Counted from the first letter of the stretch, positions 47,158 to 56,773 are shown. The stretch is 64,000 bases of DNA from Crossiella equi (GCF_017876755.1 NZ_JAGIOO010000001.1:6681786-6745785), one strand, 5' to 3'. The notes: a model not told the origin generated them from the sequence alone. A program made the numbers and translations.

Positions 47158-47967
47158 GTGAGCATCCTTGAGCAGATCATCGAGGGTGTGCGCGAGGATC
47201 TGGCGGCCCGCGAGGCGGTGGTCTCCTTCGAGGAGATCAAGGAACGCGCGCAGCGCGCCCCGGCGGCCAGGGACGTCATCGCGGCCCTGCGGCAGCCCGG
47301 CGTCGGGGTCATCGCGGAGGTCAAGCGGCGCAGCCCGTCCAAGGGCGACCTGGCCGACATCCCGGAACCGGCGGAGCTGGCCAAGGACTACGCGGCGGGC
47401 GGGGCGCGCGTGATCAGCGTGCTCACCGAGCAGCGCCGCTTCGGCGGCTCGCTGGAGGACTTCGCCGCGGTGCGCGCGGTGGTGGACACCCCGTTGCTGC
47501 GCAAGGACTTCATCGTCTCGCCGTACCAGGTGCACGAGGCACGCGCGTTCGGTGCGGACATGGTCCTGCTGATCGTGGCCGCGCTCGAGCAGAACGCGCT
47601 CGTCGCGCTGCTGGACCGCGTCGAGTCCCTCGGCATGACCGCCCTGGTCGAGGTGCACACCGCCGAGGAGGCCGACCGGGCCCTGGAGGCGGGCGCGCAG
47701 GTGATCGGGATCAACGCCCGCAACCTGCACACCCTGGAGGTCGACCGGGACGTGTTCGGGCGCCTGGCGCCCGGCCTGCCCTGGGAGGTCTACAAGATCG
47801 CCGAGTCCGGGGTGCGCGGCCCGGGTGACCTGATGGCCTACGCCGGGGTCGGCGCCGACGCGGTGCTGGTCGGCGAGGGCCTGGTCACCAGTGGTGACCC
47901 GAGGGCCGCGGTCACCCAGCTGGTCACCGCTGGCTCCCACCCGGCCTGCCCGCGGCCCAGCCGCTGA
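47158..47967 (+). CDS. trpC: Indole-3-glycerol-phosphate synthase TrpC
   Basis: 269-residue (beta-alpha)8 barrel that closes the indole ring. Motifs: [15 protein letters not shown] (catalytic Glu and Lys), [63 protein letters not shown] and [12 protein letters not shown]. The GTG at 47158 has GGGAG 5 nt upstream. An 84-bp gap separates it from the membrane-protein gene. Confidence 0.96.
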   Translation: MSILEQIIEGVREDLAAREAVVSFEEIKERAQRAPAARDVIAALRQPGVGVIAEVKRRSPSKGDLADIPEPAELAKDYAAGGARVISVLTEQRRFGGSLEDFAAVRAVVDTPLLRKDFIVSPYQVHEARAFGADMVLLIVAALEQNALVALLDRVESLGMTALVEVHTAEEADRALEAGAQVIGINARNLHTLEVDRDVFGRLAPGLPWEVYKIAESGVRGPGDLMAYAGVGADAVLVGEGLVTSGDPRAAVTQLVTAGSHPACPRPSR

Positions 47968-47997
47968 TCCACGAGCTCCGAGGAGAGCAGCGCGACC

Positions 47998-49227
47998 ATG
48001 AGTGTTGACCAGTCCGAACAGCTCGCCGGACACGGTCCGGACGCCCGGGGCCACTTCGGCCCCTACGGCGGCCGGTACATGCCGGAAGCCCTGGTGGCGG
48101 CGCTGGACGAGCTGGAGGCGGCCTACGCCTCCGCGCGGGTGGACCCGGAGTTCACCGGCGAGCTGGACCGGTTGCTCTCCGACTACGCGGGCCGCCCGTC
48201 GCCGCTCACCGACGCCCCGCGCTTCGGCGAGCAGGCGGGTGGCGCGCGGATCCTGCTCAAGCGGGAGGACCTGAACCACACCGGCTCGCACAAGATCAAC
48301 AACGTGCTGGGCCAGGCGCTGCTCACCCAGCGCATGGGCAAGACCCGCGTGATCGCCGAGACCGGCGCCGGGCAGCACGGCGTGGCCACCGCCACCGCGT
48401 GCGCCCTGCTCGGCTTGGAGTGCGTGGTCTACATGGGCGAGGTCGACACCGAGCGGCAGGCGCTCAACGTGGCCCGCATGCGGCTGCTGGGCGCTGAGGT
48501 CATCCCGGTCAAGACCGGCTCGCGCACGCTCAAGGACGCCATCAACGAGGCGCTGCGCGACTGGGTGGCCAACGTCGAGCAGACGCACTACCTGCTGGGC
48601 ACCGCCGCCGGGCCGCACCCGTTCCCGCTGATCGTGCGCAACCTGCACCAGGTCATCGGCCGCGAGGCCCGTGCCCAGGTGCTCGAGCGGACCGGCGGGC
48701 TGCCGGACGCGGTCGCCGCGTGCGTGGGCGGCGGGTCCAACGCGATCGGCATCTTCCACGGCTTCCTCGACGACCCGGGCGTGCGCCTGGTCGGCCTGGA
48801 GCCCGGCGGCGAGGGCCTTTCCAGCGGCCGCCACGGCGCCACGCTGTCCGCGGGCAGCCCCGGCGTGCTGCACGGCACCCGGTCCTACCTGTTGCAGGAC
48901 GAGGACGGGCAGATCACCGAGGCGCACTCGATCTCGGCCGGTCTGGACTATCCGGGCGTCGGGCCGGAGCACTCCTGGCTCAAGGACACCGGACGCGCCG
49001 AGTACCGCAGCGTCACCGACGCGCAGGCCATGGAGGCCTTCCAGCTGCTCTGTCGCACCGAGGGCATCATCCCGGCCATCGAGAGCGCGCACGCCCTGGC
49101 CGGAGCGCTCGTGCTGGGCCGCGAGCTGGGCCCGGAGGCCACCATCCTGGTGAACCTGTCCGGCCGCGGGGACAAGGACGTGCACACGGCGTCGAAGTGG
49201 TTCGGCCTGCTCGGAGAGGACGCCTGA
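47998..49227 (+). CDS. trpB: Tryptophan synthase beta chain TrpB
   Basis: 409 residues. PLP lysine in [53 protein letters not shown] and the C-terminal [17 protein letters not shown] are all diagnostic. It joins indole and serine to tryptophan in the alpha2beta2 complex. A GAGGAGAG site precedes the ATG. trpA begins at the last base of its stop codon (TGATG). Confidence 0.97.
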   Translation: MSVDQSEQLAGHGPDARGHFGPYGGRYMPEALVAALDELEAAYASARVDPEFTGELDRLLSDYAGRPSPLTDAPRFGEQAGGARILLKREDLNHTGSHKINNVLGQALLTQRMGKTRVIAETGAGQHGVATATACALLGLECVVYMGEVDTERQALNVARMRLLGAEVIPVKTGSRTLKDAINEALRDWVANVEQTHYLLGTAAGPHPFPLIVRNLHQVIGREARAQVLERTGGLPDAVAACVGGGSNAIGIFHGFLDDPGVRLVGLEPGGEGLSSGRHGATLSAGSPGVLHGTRSYLLQDEDGQITEAHSISAGLDYPGVGPEHSWLKDTGRAEYRSVTDAQAMEAFQLLCRTEGIIPAIESAHALAGALVLGRELGPEATILVNLSGRGDKDVHTASKWFGLLGEDA

Positions 49228-50009
49228 TGTCGCGGCTCGCCCCCCTGTTCGACACCTGCCGGTCGGAGAACCGGGCCGCCCTGGTCGGCTACCTGCCCGC
49301 CGGGTACCCCACGGTCGCCGAGGGCACGGCCCTGCTGTCGGCCATGGTCGACGGCGGCTGCGACCTCATCGAGGTCGGCCTGCCGCACTCCGACCCGGTC
49401 ATGGACGGCCCGACGGTCGAGGCGGCGGCCCACCAGGCGCTGCGCAACGGCTTCCGGGTCCGCGACCTGTTCCCGACCGTCGAGGCGCTGGCCGCCCGCG
49501 GCGGCCGCGCGGTCGTGATGACCTACTGGAACCCGGTGCACCGCTACGGCGTGGACGCCTTCGCCCGCGACCTGGCCGCCGCCGGTGGCCTGGGCGTGAT
49601 CACCCCGGACCTCATCCCGGACGAGGCCGACGACTGGCTCGCCGCCGCCGAGACCCACGACCTGGACCGCATCTTCCTGGTCGCCCCGGCCAGCACCGAC
49701 GACCGCCTCCAGCTGGCGGCCAAGTCCAGCCGGGGCTTCCTCTACGCCGCTTCCACCATGGGCGTCACCGGCGCGCGCGACACGGTCAGCAGCGCCGCCC
49801 CGTCCCTGGTCCGCCGCGTGCGCGCCCAGACCGACATCCCGGTCGGCGTCGGCCTGGGCGTCCGTTCCGGGGCGCAGGCCGCCGAGGTCGCCGGGTTCGC
49901 GGACGCGGTGATCGTGGGCTCGGCGTTCGTCAGCGCGTGCGAGCGGGGCGAGCAGGGCGTGCGGGAGCTGGCCGGTGAGCTGGCGCGGGGCGTGCGGGGC
50001 GAGCTTTAA
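49227..50009 (+). CDS. trpA: Tryptophan synthase alpha chain TrpA
   Basis: 260-residue barrel cleaving indole-3-glycerol phosphate to indole. Catalytic Glu and Asp in CDLIEVGLPHSDPVMDGPTV; VVMTYWNPVHRYGVDAFARD, GVITPDLIPDEADDW, GFLYAASTMGVTGAR and VGVGLGVRSGAQAAEV follow the family order. Translation is coupled with trpB. It ends the trp operon; no clear terminator hairpin was found in the following 170 bp. Confidence 0.96.
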   Translation: MSRLAPLFDTCRSENRAALVGYLPAGYPTVAEGTALLSAMVDGGCDLIEVGLPHSDPVMDGPTVEAAAHQALRNGFRVRDLFPTVEALAARGGRAVVMTYWNPVHRYGVDAFARDLAAAGGLGVITPDLIPDEADDWLAAAETHDLDRIFLVAPASTDDRLQLAAKSSRGFLYAASTMGVTGARDTVSSAAPSLVRRVRAQTDIPVGVGLGVRSGAQAAEVAGFADAVIVGSAFVSACERGEQGVRELAGELARGVRGEL

Positions 50010-50180
50010 GCCACTGGTCAGACGGCTGTTGAGGCACGATCGGGTGGGGTTCGCGGACTGAGCCGGGAGCCCAGGCGGAAGTGTCGGGGGTGGGCGGCAG
50101 GCTCGCCCCATGACATCCGCGACACCCGGTCCGGCGTGTCAGACTGGACGCAGCCGGGCGAATCTCGGAGGTGACTCGCA

Positions 50181-50744
50181 ATGGCCCTGCCCGCCGACAC
50201 CAACCCTGATGCGTTCCCCGTCCACGCAGAACCGTGGACGCTCGATGAGGTTCTCGCTTTGCCCGAAGACCAGGGGCAACGCGTCGAACTCATCGACGGG
50301 GCGGTCGTGGTGAGCCCGGCGCCTGGGAAACGACACCAGCGCATCCTCCAGCGCCTGCAGGTGAGGCTCGATGACGCCGTGCCGCCACATTACGAGATCA
50401 TGCCTGGTGTCAACGTGGTGCTCAACGGTGAACGGCTGCTCATTCCCGACCTCGCCGTGACCATCAACCCCGGAGATGAGGGGGTTTACTACCGGGGCGA
50501 TGAAGTCCTATTGGCTTTGGAGATCATCTCGCCCTCGTCCAAGGTCTACGACCGGGCACTGAAGCGCCAGCTCTACGCCGAGGCAGGCGTCCCGTACTTC
50601 GTGCTCGTCGACCCGGCCACCAGCCCGGTCTCCGCCACCGTCTACGCCTTCGACGAGGGTGAGTACCACGAGATCGCCCGGGCCGAGGACGGCAGACTTG
50701 AGCTCGACCGCCCGTTCCCGGTCAAGGTCGACCTCGGATCGTGA
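50181..50744 (+). CDS. Uma2-family (DUF820) PD-(D/E)XK nuclease-fold protein
   Basis: 187 residues. The Uma2 pattern is complete: WTLDEVLALPEDQGQRVELI with its Glu, LLIPDLAVT with the catalytic Asp, and LALEIISPSSKVYDRALKRQ with the ExK-type pair. These proteins have a restriction-endonuclease-like fold, are abundant in cyanobacteria and actinobacteria, and their cellular task is unknown. A GGAGGTG site at 50167-50173 precedes the ATG. It stands alone between trpA and lgt. AT content is slightly higher than in its neighbours, which hints at later acquisition. Confidence 0.87.
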   Translation: MALPADTNPDAFPVHAEPWTLDEVLALPEDQGQRVELIDGAVVVSPAPGKRHQRILQRLQVRLDDAVPPHYEIMPGVNVVLNGERLLIPDLAVTINPGDEGVYYRGDEVLLALEIISPSSKVYDRALKRQLYAEAGVPYFVLVDPATSPVSATVYAFDEGEYHEIARAEDGRLELDRPFPVKVDLGS

Positions 50745-50787
50745 CCGCCACTTCGTGCCAGCACACCCCCACCTGACGCCAGGGGGC

Positions 50788-50793
50788 TACGGT
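50788..50793 (+). promoter_or_regulatory. -10 element of a leaderless lgt promoter
   Basis: TACGGT followed by 7 nt and GTG 50801. This spacing favours GTG 50801 over the in-frame GTG at 50792. Confidence 0.45.
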
Positions 50794-50800
50794 GTGGGCT

Positions 50801-51871
50801 GTGACTGGCACGCTGACCCCGCTGTTGGCCGAAGCTCCGGCCTTCCTGGCGACCATCCCCAGCCCTGACCGCGGAGTGTGGCAGCTCGGGCCGTTCCCGC
50901 TGCGCGCCTACGCCTTCTGCATCATCGCGGGCATCATCATCGCGATCTGGTGGGGCGAGCGCCGCCTGATGGCCAGAGGCGGGGAGTCCGGCACCGTCGT
51001 CGACGTGGCGGTGTACGCCGTGCCGTTCGGCCTGATCGGCGGGCGCCTGTACCACGTGGCCACGGACTGGCCGAAGTACTTCGGGCCCGAGGGCAACCCG
51101 ATCGAGGCGCTCTACATCTGGAACGGTGGCCTCGGCATCTGGGGGGCCATCGCGCTCGGGGCCGTCGGGGCCTGGATCGGGTGCCGCAAGCGGGGTGTGC
51201 CGCTGGCCGTGTTCGCCGACTCCGTGGCGCCCGGCATCGTGGTCGCGCAGGCCGTCGGCCGCCTGGGCAACTGGTTCAACCAGGAGCTGTACGGCGGACC
51301 CACCGACCTGCCGTGGGGCCTGGAGATCTACCGGCGGGTCGACCCCGGCACCGGACTGCCGGACGCCCTGGGCGGGGTGGCCGTCGACCACACGCCGATC
51401 GCGGTGGTGCACCCGACCTTCCTGTACGAGCTGCTGTGGAACCTCGGTGTCGCGCTGCTGCTGGTGTGGGCCGACCGCCGGTTCCGCATGGGCCGCGGCC
51501 GCGTGTTCGCCCTCTACGTCGCCGGGTACACGCTGGGCCGGTTCTGGATCGAGAACATGCGGACCGACCCGGCCACCATGGTCTTCGAGTTCATCCGCAT
51601 CAACGCGATCACCTCGGTGGTGGTGTTCCTCGGCGCGGTGGCCTACCTGCTGCTCGTGCGCGGCAAGCGCGAGGACCCGGCGGACTGGCGCAGGGACGAG
51701 CCCGAGGCCGAGGACGACGACCCCACCAAGCTCGCCCCCGGTGAGGAACCCCCGGCCGGGCTGGGCGAGGACGTGCCCCGCCAGGACGCACCGGAGACGG
51801 CCGCGGTGGGCAACACCGAGAAGGCGCCGACCGACCCGGAGCGGCGCAAGACCGGCGACACCGAGCAGTAG
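50801..51871 (+). CDS. lgt: Prolipoprotein diacylglyceryl transferase Lgt
   Basis: Moves diacylglycerol from phosphatidylglycerol to the lipobox cysteine of prelipoproteins; the lipoproteins in this window would be substrates. Seven membrane helices and the family motifs GGRLYHV, GIWGAIALG, AQAVGRLGNWFNQELYG and VVHPTFLYELLWN are present. The 356-residue protein ends in a long acidic, proline-rich cytoplasmic tail (about 65 residues), common in actinobacterial Lgt. Confidence 0.95.
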   Translation: MTGTLTPLLAEAPAFLATIPSPDRGVWQLGPFPLRAYAFCIIAGIIIAIWWGERRLMARGGESGTVVDVAVYAVPFGLIGGRLYHVATDWPKYFGPEGNPIEALYIWNGGLGIWGAIALGAVGAWIGCRKRGVPLAVFADSVAPGIVVAQAVGRLGNWFNQELYGGPTDLPWGLEIYRRVDPGTGLPDALGGVAVDHTPIAVVHPTFLYELLWNLGVALLLVWADRRFRMGRGRVFALYVAGYTLGRFWIENMRTDPATMVFEFIRINAITSVVVFLGAVAYLLLVRGKREDPADWRRDEPEAEDDDPTKLAPGEEPPAGLGEDVPRQDAPETAAVGNTEKAPTDPERRKTGDTEQ

Positions 51872-51904
51872 GCACCGAGCGGACAACCGCAGGCTCCACA
51901 TCCG

Positions 51905-51939
51905 ACCAACGCCCCGGCGCGCCCGCCCGGGGCGTTGGT
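51905..51939 (+). terminator. Terminator of lgt
   Basis: ACCAACGCCCCGG (51905-51917) pairs perfectly with CCGGGGCGTTGGT (51927-51939), loop 9 nt, followed by TCTC. It lies 34 bp after the lgt stop. Confidence 0.88.
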
Positions 51940-52033
51940 TCTCGCGGGCTCCACTCGTGTCGCCGCATCGAAATCTGGCATGCCACGTCCTCCAACGGGC
52001 CCGAAGTGGACGTCAGGGGGTGTCCGGGCGCCC

Positions 52034-52039
52034 TAGTAT
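52034..52039 (+). promoter_or_regulatory. -10 element of a leaderless response-regulator promoter
   Basis: TAGTAT, 8 nt before the ATG at 52048; no ribosome binding site is visible. Confidence 0.5.
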
Positions 52040-52047
52040 CGGTCCTC

Positions 52048-52710
52048 ATGCGGATCCTCGTAGTGGAGGACGACGACCGGGTGGCTCGCGGACTGGTGAC
52101 CGCGCTCCAGCACGCCGGGTACGAAGTCCTCCGCGCCGCCACGGCGGCCGCGGCCCTCTCGGCGGCACCGGCCGACGTGGTGCTGCTCGACCTCGGCCTG
52201 CCCGACGCGGACGGGCTCGACGTGCTGCGCAAGCTGCGCCAGCGGGAAGGCACCGCGGTCATCGCGGTCACCGCCCGCAGCGAGGAGCGCGAGCGCGTGC
52301 TCGGGCTGCGCAGCGGTGCCGATGACTACGTGGTCAAACCGTTCGGCACCGCGGAGCTGCTGGCCCGCATCGAGGCCGTGCTGCGCCGCACCCGCGCCGC
52401 CCGCGCGGACAGCGAGGAGCACGAGGTGATGGAGGTCGGCCCGCTGCGGCTGGACCTCGGCTCGCGCACCGCCACCGTCTCCGGCGAGCAGATCACCCTC
52501 ACCCGCAAGGAGTTCGACGTGCTCGCGCTGCTGGCCGCCCGGCCCGGCAGCGTGGTCAGCCGTGACCGCATCCTCGACCAGGTGTGGCACGCCTCCTGGG
52601 AAGCGCGTTCCCGAAGCCTCGACACCCACATCGCCACCCTGCGCGGCAAGCTCGGCCCGTTCGTGCGCATCGAGACGGTGCGCGGCGTCGGGTACCGGAT
52701 GGCGCGGTAG
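52048..52710 (+). CDS. OmpR/PhoB-family response regulator
   Basis: 220 residues. Receiver domain with the acidic pair in VVEDDDRVA, phospho-acceptor Asp48 (VVLLDLGLPDADG), Thr in VTARSEERER and Lys in DDYVVKPFG; C-terminal winged helix with LTRKEFDVLALLAARPGSVV, SRSLDTHIATLRGKLG and VRGVGYRM. The kinase gene follows after 8 bp. Layout and neighbours recall TctD/TctE-type tricarboxylate sensing systems. Confidence 0.94.
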   Translation: MRILVVEDDDRVARGLVTALQHAGYEVLRAATAAAALSAAPADVVLLDLGLPDADGLDVLRKLRQREGTAVIAVTARSEERERVLGLRSGADDYVVKPFGTAELLARIEAVLRRTRAARADSEEHEVMEVGPLRLDLGSRTATVSGEQITLTRKEFDVLALLAARPGSVVSRDRILDQVWHASWEARSRSLDTHIATLRGKLGPFVRIETVRGVGYRMAR

Positions 52711-52718
52711 GGCGCCCC

Positions 52719-54221
52719 GTGCTGCGCAGGCTCCTCGCGGTGCTGGTACCGCTGCTGGTCACCATGGCGGCCGCCTTCGGCGTGCCCCTGGCCGCGGCGG
52801 TCGGCCAGCGCGAGACCCAGACGGTCTACCTGGACCGCCTCGCCGACGCCAGCCGCTTCTCCTCCCTGGCCGAGAACGCGCTCAGCATCGGCCGGTACAC
52901 CGCGCTGGAGGAGGAGCTCATCCGCTACTCCCGGCTCTACGGCATCCCGGCCGCCCTCGTCGACCCCGCGGGCAACCTGGTCGTCCCGTCCGCGGCCAAC
53001 ATCGACCCGAAGGCCCCCGGCGTGCGGGAGGGCCTGGCCACCGCCTTCGCCGGGTACCGCCCCGAACCGCCCCGCGTGGTCTGGCCGTGGGAGACCGACC
53101 CGCTGGTGGTGGTCGAACCGGTCGGCCGGGACAGCGAGGTGGTGGCCGCGGTGGTCACCGTCTCGCCCTCGGACGGCCTGCGCCGCCAGATCCTCAACGC
53201 CTGGCTGCTGCTGGCCCTCAACGGCCTGGTGCCGCTGCTGGCCCTGATCGGTGCCGCCTGGCCGGTCTCGCGCTGGATACTGCGCCCGATCCGCCGCCTG
53301 GACGAGGTCACCGCGCGCGTGGCCAGCGGCCGCCTGGACGCCCGCGCCGACGTCAACGGCCCCCCTGAGCTGCGGACCCTGGCCAGCTCGTTCAACACCA
53401 TGGTCGATGTGGTGGGCCGCGCGCTGCGCAGGCAGCGGGACTTCGTCGCCGACGCCTCCCACCAGCTGCGCAACCCCCTGGCCAGCCTGCGCCTGGCCGT
53501 GGAGAACCTGGAACCGCACCTGCCCGACGAGGCCGCCCGGCAAGCCCACCAGCTCGCCGTGGAGGAGGCCGAGGAGATGGGCCGGGTGCTGGACGCGCTG
53601 CTGGCCGCCACCCGCCTGGACAGCGCCGCGGTGGCCGAGCCGGTCGAGCTGGACGAGCTGGTCGCCACGCACGAACCGGCGTGGAAGGCCAACGCCGACC
53701 GCGCGGGCATCCGGCTGCGCCTGGAGATCCCGGACGGGCTGCGCGTGCTCGAACCGCCCGGCGGCCTGGGCAGCGTGCTGGACGAGCTCGTCGGCAACGC
53801 CATCCGCCTCTCCGGCGGCAGCCGCGTGCGCCTGTGGGCCCGGCACGAGGAGCCCGAGGACAACCCGGTCGACGACGGGTTCGTGGAGCTGCACGTCATC
53901 GACGACGGGGTCGGCCTGGACGAGGCCGAGCTGTCCGTGGCGCTGCACCGGTTCTGGCGTTCGCCCAAGCACCAGAACATCTCCGGCACCGGCCTGGGCC
54001 TGGCCATCTGCAGCGAGCTGGTCACCGCCGCGGGCGGGGAGTTCCGCCTGCACCAGGCGCACCCGCACGGCCTGGACGTGGCCATCCGGCTGCCGGTGGC
54101 ACCCGCCGAACAGCTGTTCGACCCGACCGACAGCCGCGACGGGCGCGGCGAGGACGGCCCGAAGCACCTGTCCCGGCCCCCGGCCGAGGACCCCGCGCCA
54201 CCCGGCCCGGCAGGCGTGTGA
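52719..54221 (+). CDS. Two-component sensor histidine kinase
   Basis: 500 residues: a membrane helix at about 5-28, an extracytoplasmic sensor domain (30-155), a second helix (158-182), a HAMP linker (183-235), the H-box with His248 (FVADASHQLRNPLASLRLAV), and a catalytic domain with the N-box DELVGNAIRLSGG, G1 VIDDGVGLD and G2 SGTGLGLAICSELV. The tail is proline-rich. It is convergent with the TAXI-type binding lipoprotein, which may present ligand to the sensor. Confidence 0.94.
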   Translation: MLRRLLAVLVPLLVTMAAAFGVPLAAAVGQRETQTVYLDRLADASRFSSLAENALSIGRYTALEEELIRYSRLYGIPAALVDPAGNLVVPSAANIDPKAPGVREGLATAFAGYRPEPPRVVWPWETDPLVVVEPVGRDSEVVAAVVTVSPSDGLRRQILNAWLLLALNGLVPLLALIGAAWPVSRWILRPIRRLDEVTARVASGRLDARADVNGPPELRTLASSFNTMVDVVGRALRRQRDFVADASHQLRNPLASLRLAVENLEPHLPDEAARQAHQLAVEEAEEMGRVLDALLAATRLDSAAVAEPVELDELVATHEPAWKANADRAGIRLRLEIPDGLRVLEPPGGLGSVLDELVGNAIRLSGGSRVRLWARHEEPEDNPVDDGFVELHVIDDGVGLDEAELSVALHRFWRSPKHQNISGTGLGLAICSELVTAAGGEFRLHQAHPHGLDVAIRLPVAPAEQLFDPTDSRDGRGEDGPKHLSRPPAEDPAPPGPAGV

Positions 54222-54230
54222 GCGGCGCCG

Positions 54231-55175
54231 TTACCGCTTGAACTGGCGGAACCAGGCCGCCGCGCCCGGGTGCAGCGGCACCGGGCCGGTGGCGATGCCG
54301 GTGCTGCGGTTGATGCGCCGCGCCTCGGCGTGGTCCTTGGCGATCGTGTCCGCCTTGGTGAACACCGTCTCGGTCACCGTGCGCACCACGTTGTCCGGCA
54401 GGTCGTCCCTGGTCACCAGCACGTTCGGCACCGAGAGCGTGCGGCAGGGCGCCAGGTAGGTGTAGGTGGTCTTGGGGATGGTGGCGGGCACGTAGGAGGA
54501 GGGTTCGGCCTCGGCCATGTCGTGCGCCTCGTCGTTCATCTCGACCAGGCGGATCTTGACCCGGGTCATCACGTCCAGGATGGCCGGGGTCGGGATGCCG
54601 GTCAGGGTGAAGAAGGCGTCGATCATGCCCTGCTCCAGCTGCCGCGCCGACTCCGCCTGGTTGAGCCGCACCTCGTTGAAGCTGATGCCGCTGACCCGGC
54701 GCAGCCGTTCCACTGTGTACTCGGTGCCAGACCCGGCCGCGCCCACCGACACCCGGCGGCCGGACAGGTCCTTGACCGTGCGCAGTGAGGAGCTTTCCGG
54801 AACGACCAGGTGCAGGAAGCTGTCGTAGAGGCGGCCGACCGCGCTGACGCCCTGCACCGGCGCGGACTGCCGGGACAGCATGGCATCCAGCGAGACGAAG
54901 CCCAGGTGCGCGCGCCCGGCCGCGAGCAGGCTCAGGTTCTCCACCGACGCGCCGGTCTGCACCGTGCGCACGTTCGTGCGCGGCAGGTACTTGCTCAGCT
55001 CGTCGACCAGTGCGGTGCCGATCTCGCGGTAGACCGCGCCGGGCGGGCCGGTGGCGAGGATCAGCTCGGGCAGCACGGGTTCGGTGACGGGGCTGCACGC
55101 GGCGAGCCCGGAGCCGCCGAGCAACGCCGCGCCGCCGAGCAACAGCGAACGACGGGTCAGCTGCGACGGTGCCAT
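54231..55175 (-). CDS. TAXI-family (TRAP-associated extracytoplasmic immunogenic) solute-binding lipoprotein
   Basis: 314 residues. The signal reads LTRRSLLLGGAALLGG and ends in a lipobox (GLAAC, Cys27), with a twin-arginine look. The mature part has the TAXI pattern ILATGPPGAVYREIGTALVD, VQTGASVENLSLLAAGRAHL, LSGRRVSVGAAGSGTEYT and MIDAFFTLTGIPTPAI. TAXI receptors normally feed a TRAP membrane transporter, but none is nearby. It lies between a two-component system and a DctA-type symporter, so a sensory role is plausible. ATG 55175 follows a -10-like TAACCT by 6 nt (leaderless). Confidence 0.9.
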   Translation of the reverse strand: MAPSQLTRRSLLLGGAALLGGSGLAACSPVTEPVLPELILATGPPGAVYREIGTALVDELSKYLPRTNVRTVQTGASVENLSLLAAGRAHLGFVSLDAMLSRQSAPVQGVSAVGRLYDSFLHLVVPESSSLRTVKDLSGRRVSVGAAGSGTEYTVERLRRVSGISFNEVRLNQAESARQLEQGMIDAFFTLTGIPTPAILDVMTRVKIRLVEMNDEAHDMAEAEPSSYVPATIPKTTYTYLAPCRTLSVPNVLVTRDDLPDNVVRTVTETVFTKADTIAKDHAEARRINRSTGIATGPVPLHPGAAAWFRQFKR

Positions 55176-55181
55176 ACCCAG

Positions 55182-55187
55182 AGGTTA
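55182..55187 (-). promoter_or_regulatory. -10 element of a leaderless TAXI-lipoprotein promoter
   Basis: TAACCT on the minus strand, 6 nt before the ATG at 55175. Confidence 0.5.
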
Positions 55188-55380
55188 GTCTCCGCGGACT
55201 CCGCGGGCACAGCTCTCGGCACCCTGGTACAGGGATCCTGCGCTCCGGGTAACAGCTCAATCAAGGCCACCTGAACTATGTCAGCGCAGTCTGAAGTTTC
55301 AGGCGGGTCGCTTGCTGGTGAACTTCTTCGCTGACGAGCATTCGGCCCAAGCTGAGAAGTTCCAAGATCAAGGAGGATGT

Positions 55381-56757
55381 GTGGCGACAACCGCTGCAGG
55401 GGGGCGAACGCGGAAGCCGATCTACCGGCACCTGTACTTCTGGGTGCTGGTGTCCATCGCCGCGGGCATCCTGGTCGGGATCCTGTTCCCCGCACAGGCG
55501 GCTGGCATGAAGTGGCTGGCGGACCTGTTCATCAACCTGGTGAAGATGGTCATCGCCCCCACCATCTTCTGCACGATCGTCGTCGGCATCGCCGGGCTGG
55601 GCAACCTGGCCAAGGCCGGCGGTCTCGCGCTGCGCACCATCCTGTACTTCATCGTGATGACGCTGATCGCGCTGGTGATCGGGCTCCTCGTGGTGAACAT
55701 CCTGCAGCCGGGCGTCGGCGTGAACATGGTGCCCAGTGAGGCCGACCTCAAGGCCGGTGCGGACGCCCAGAAGAAGGCGGCGGGCGCGGACGGCTTCACC
55801 GCGTTCATCCTGCACCTGGTGCCGGACTCCTTCGTGGGCGCGTTCACCAGTGGCCAGCTGATCCAGGTGCTCGTGCTGGCGGTCCTGGTCGCGATCGCGA
55901 TCAGCATGATGGGCGAGCGCGGCAAGAGGGCCCTCACCGCGCTGGACACCGTCGCCAAGGTCATGTTCGGCGTCATCAAGGTCGTCATGTACGCGGCCCC
56001 GATCGGCGCCTTCGGCGGCATGGCTTACACGATCGGGTCCAGCGGCCCGAAGGTGCTGACCTCGCTGGCCTTCCTGATGGGCGCCTTCTACCTCACGTGT
56101 GTGCTGTTCATCGTGGTGGTGCTGGGCGCGATCGCGAAGTTCTCCGGCTTCAACATCTTCAAGTTCATCCGGTTCATCAAGGACGAGCTGCTGATCGTGC
56201 TCGGCACCTCCTCCAGCGAGGCGGTCCTGCCGCGCATGCTGGTCAAGCTGGAGGCGGCGGGCGCGCAGAAGTCGGTGGTGGGCCTGACGATCCCGACCGG
56301 CTACTCGTTCAACCTGGACGGCACCTGCATCTACCTGACCATGGGCGCGATCTTCATCGCCCAGGCCACGGGCGCGGACATCAGCATCGGCACCGAGATC
56401 GCCCTGCTGCTGTTCATGCTGCTGTCCAGCAAGGGCGCGGCGGGCGTCACCGGCGCGGGCCTGGTCACCCTGGCCGCGTCCCTGGTCGCCTTCCAGGACA
56501 GCATCCCCGCGGCGGCCACGGGCATCGCCCTGATCGCGGGCATCGACCGCTTCATGTCCGAGGCCCGCGCGCTGACCAACCTGATCGGCAACGGCGTCGG
56601 CACCCTGGTCGTGGCGCGCTGGCAGAACGCGCTGGACCGCGACCGCCTCACCGAGGTCCTCAACGACCCGTCCAAGGTGGACATGGACGAGCTGATGGCC
56701 CTGGAGCAGGGCACCGGGAACGAGGCGGACAAGGACAAGGCGGCCGCCAAGTCCTGA
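55381..56757 (+). CDS. Dicarboxylate/amino acid:cation symporter (DctA/GltP family)
   Basis: 458 residues with eight membrane helices and two re-entrant loops. Family signatures: the serine-rich GTSSSEAVLPRML, YSFNLDGTCIYLTMGAIFIA (NMDGT-type motif), and the late IDRFMSEARALTNLIGNGVG. Members import C4-dicarboxylates or glutamate/aspartate. The long TM4 insertion (EADLKAGADAQKKAAGADGF) lies outside the membrane. GTG 55381 is used because AGGAGG is at 55371-55376; the frame stays open upstream. Likely the transport target of the adjacent two-component system. Confidence 0.93.
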   Translation: MATTAAGGRTRKPIYRHLYFWVLVSIAAGILVGILFPAQAAGMKWLADLFINLVKMVIAPTIFCTIVVGIAGLGNLAKAGGLALRTILYFIVMTLIALVIGLLVVNILQPGVGVNMVPSEADLKAGADAQKKAAGADGFTAFILHLVPDSFVGAFTSGQLIQVLVLAVLVAIAISMMGERGKRALTALDTVAKVMFGVIKVVMYAAPIGAFGGMAYTIGSSGPKVLTSLAFLMGAFYLTCVLFIVVVLGAIAKFSGFNIFKFIRFIKDELLIVLGTSSSEAVLPRMLVKLEAAGAQKSVVGLTIPTGYSFNLDGTCIYLTMGAIFIAQATGADISIGTEIALLLFMLLSSKGAAGVTGAGLVTLAASLVAFQDSIPAAATGIALIAGIDRFMSEARALTNLIGNGVGTLVVARWQNALDRDRLTEVLNDPSKVDMDELMALEQGTGNEADKDKAAAKS

Positions 56758-56773
56758 TCCCCGTCACCTGGTC

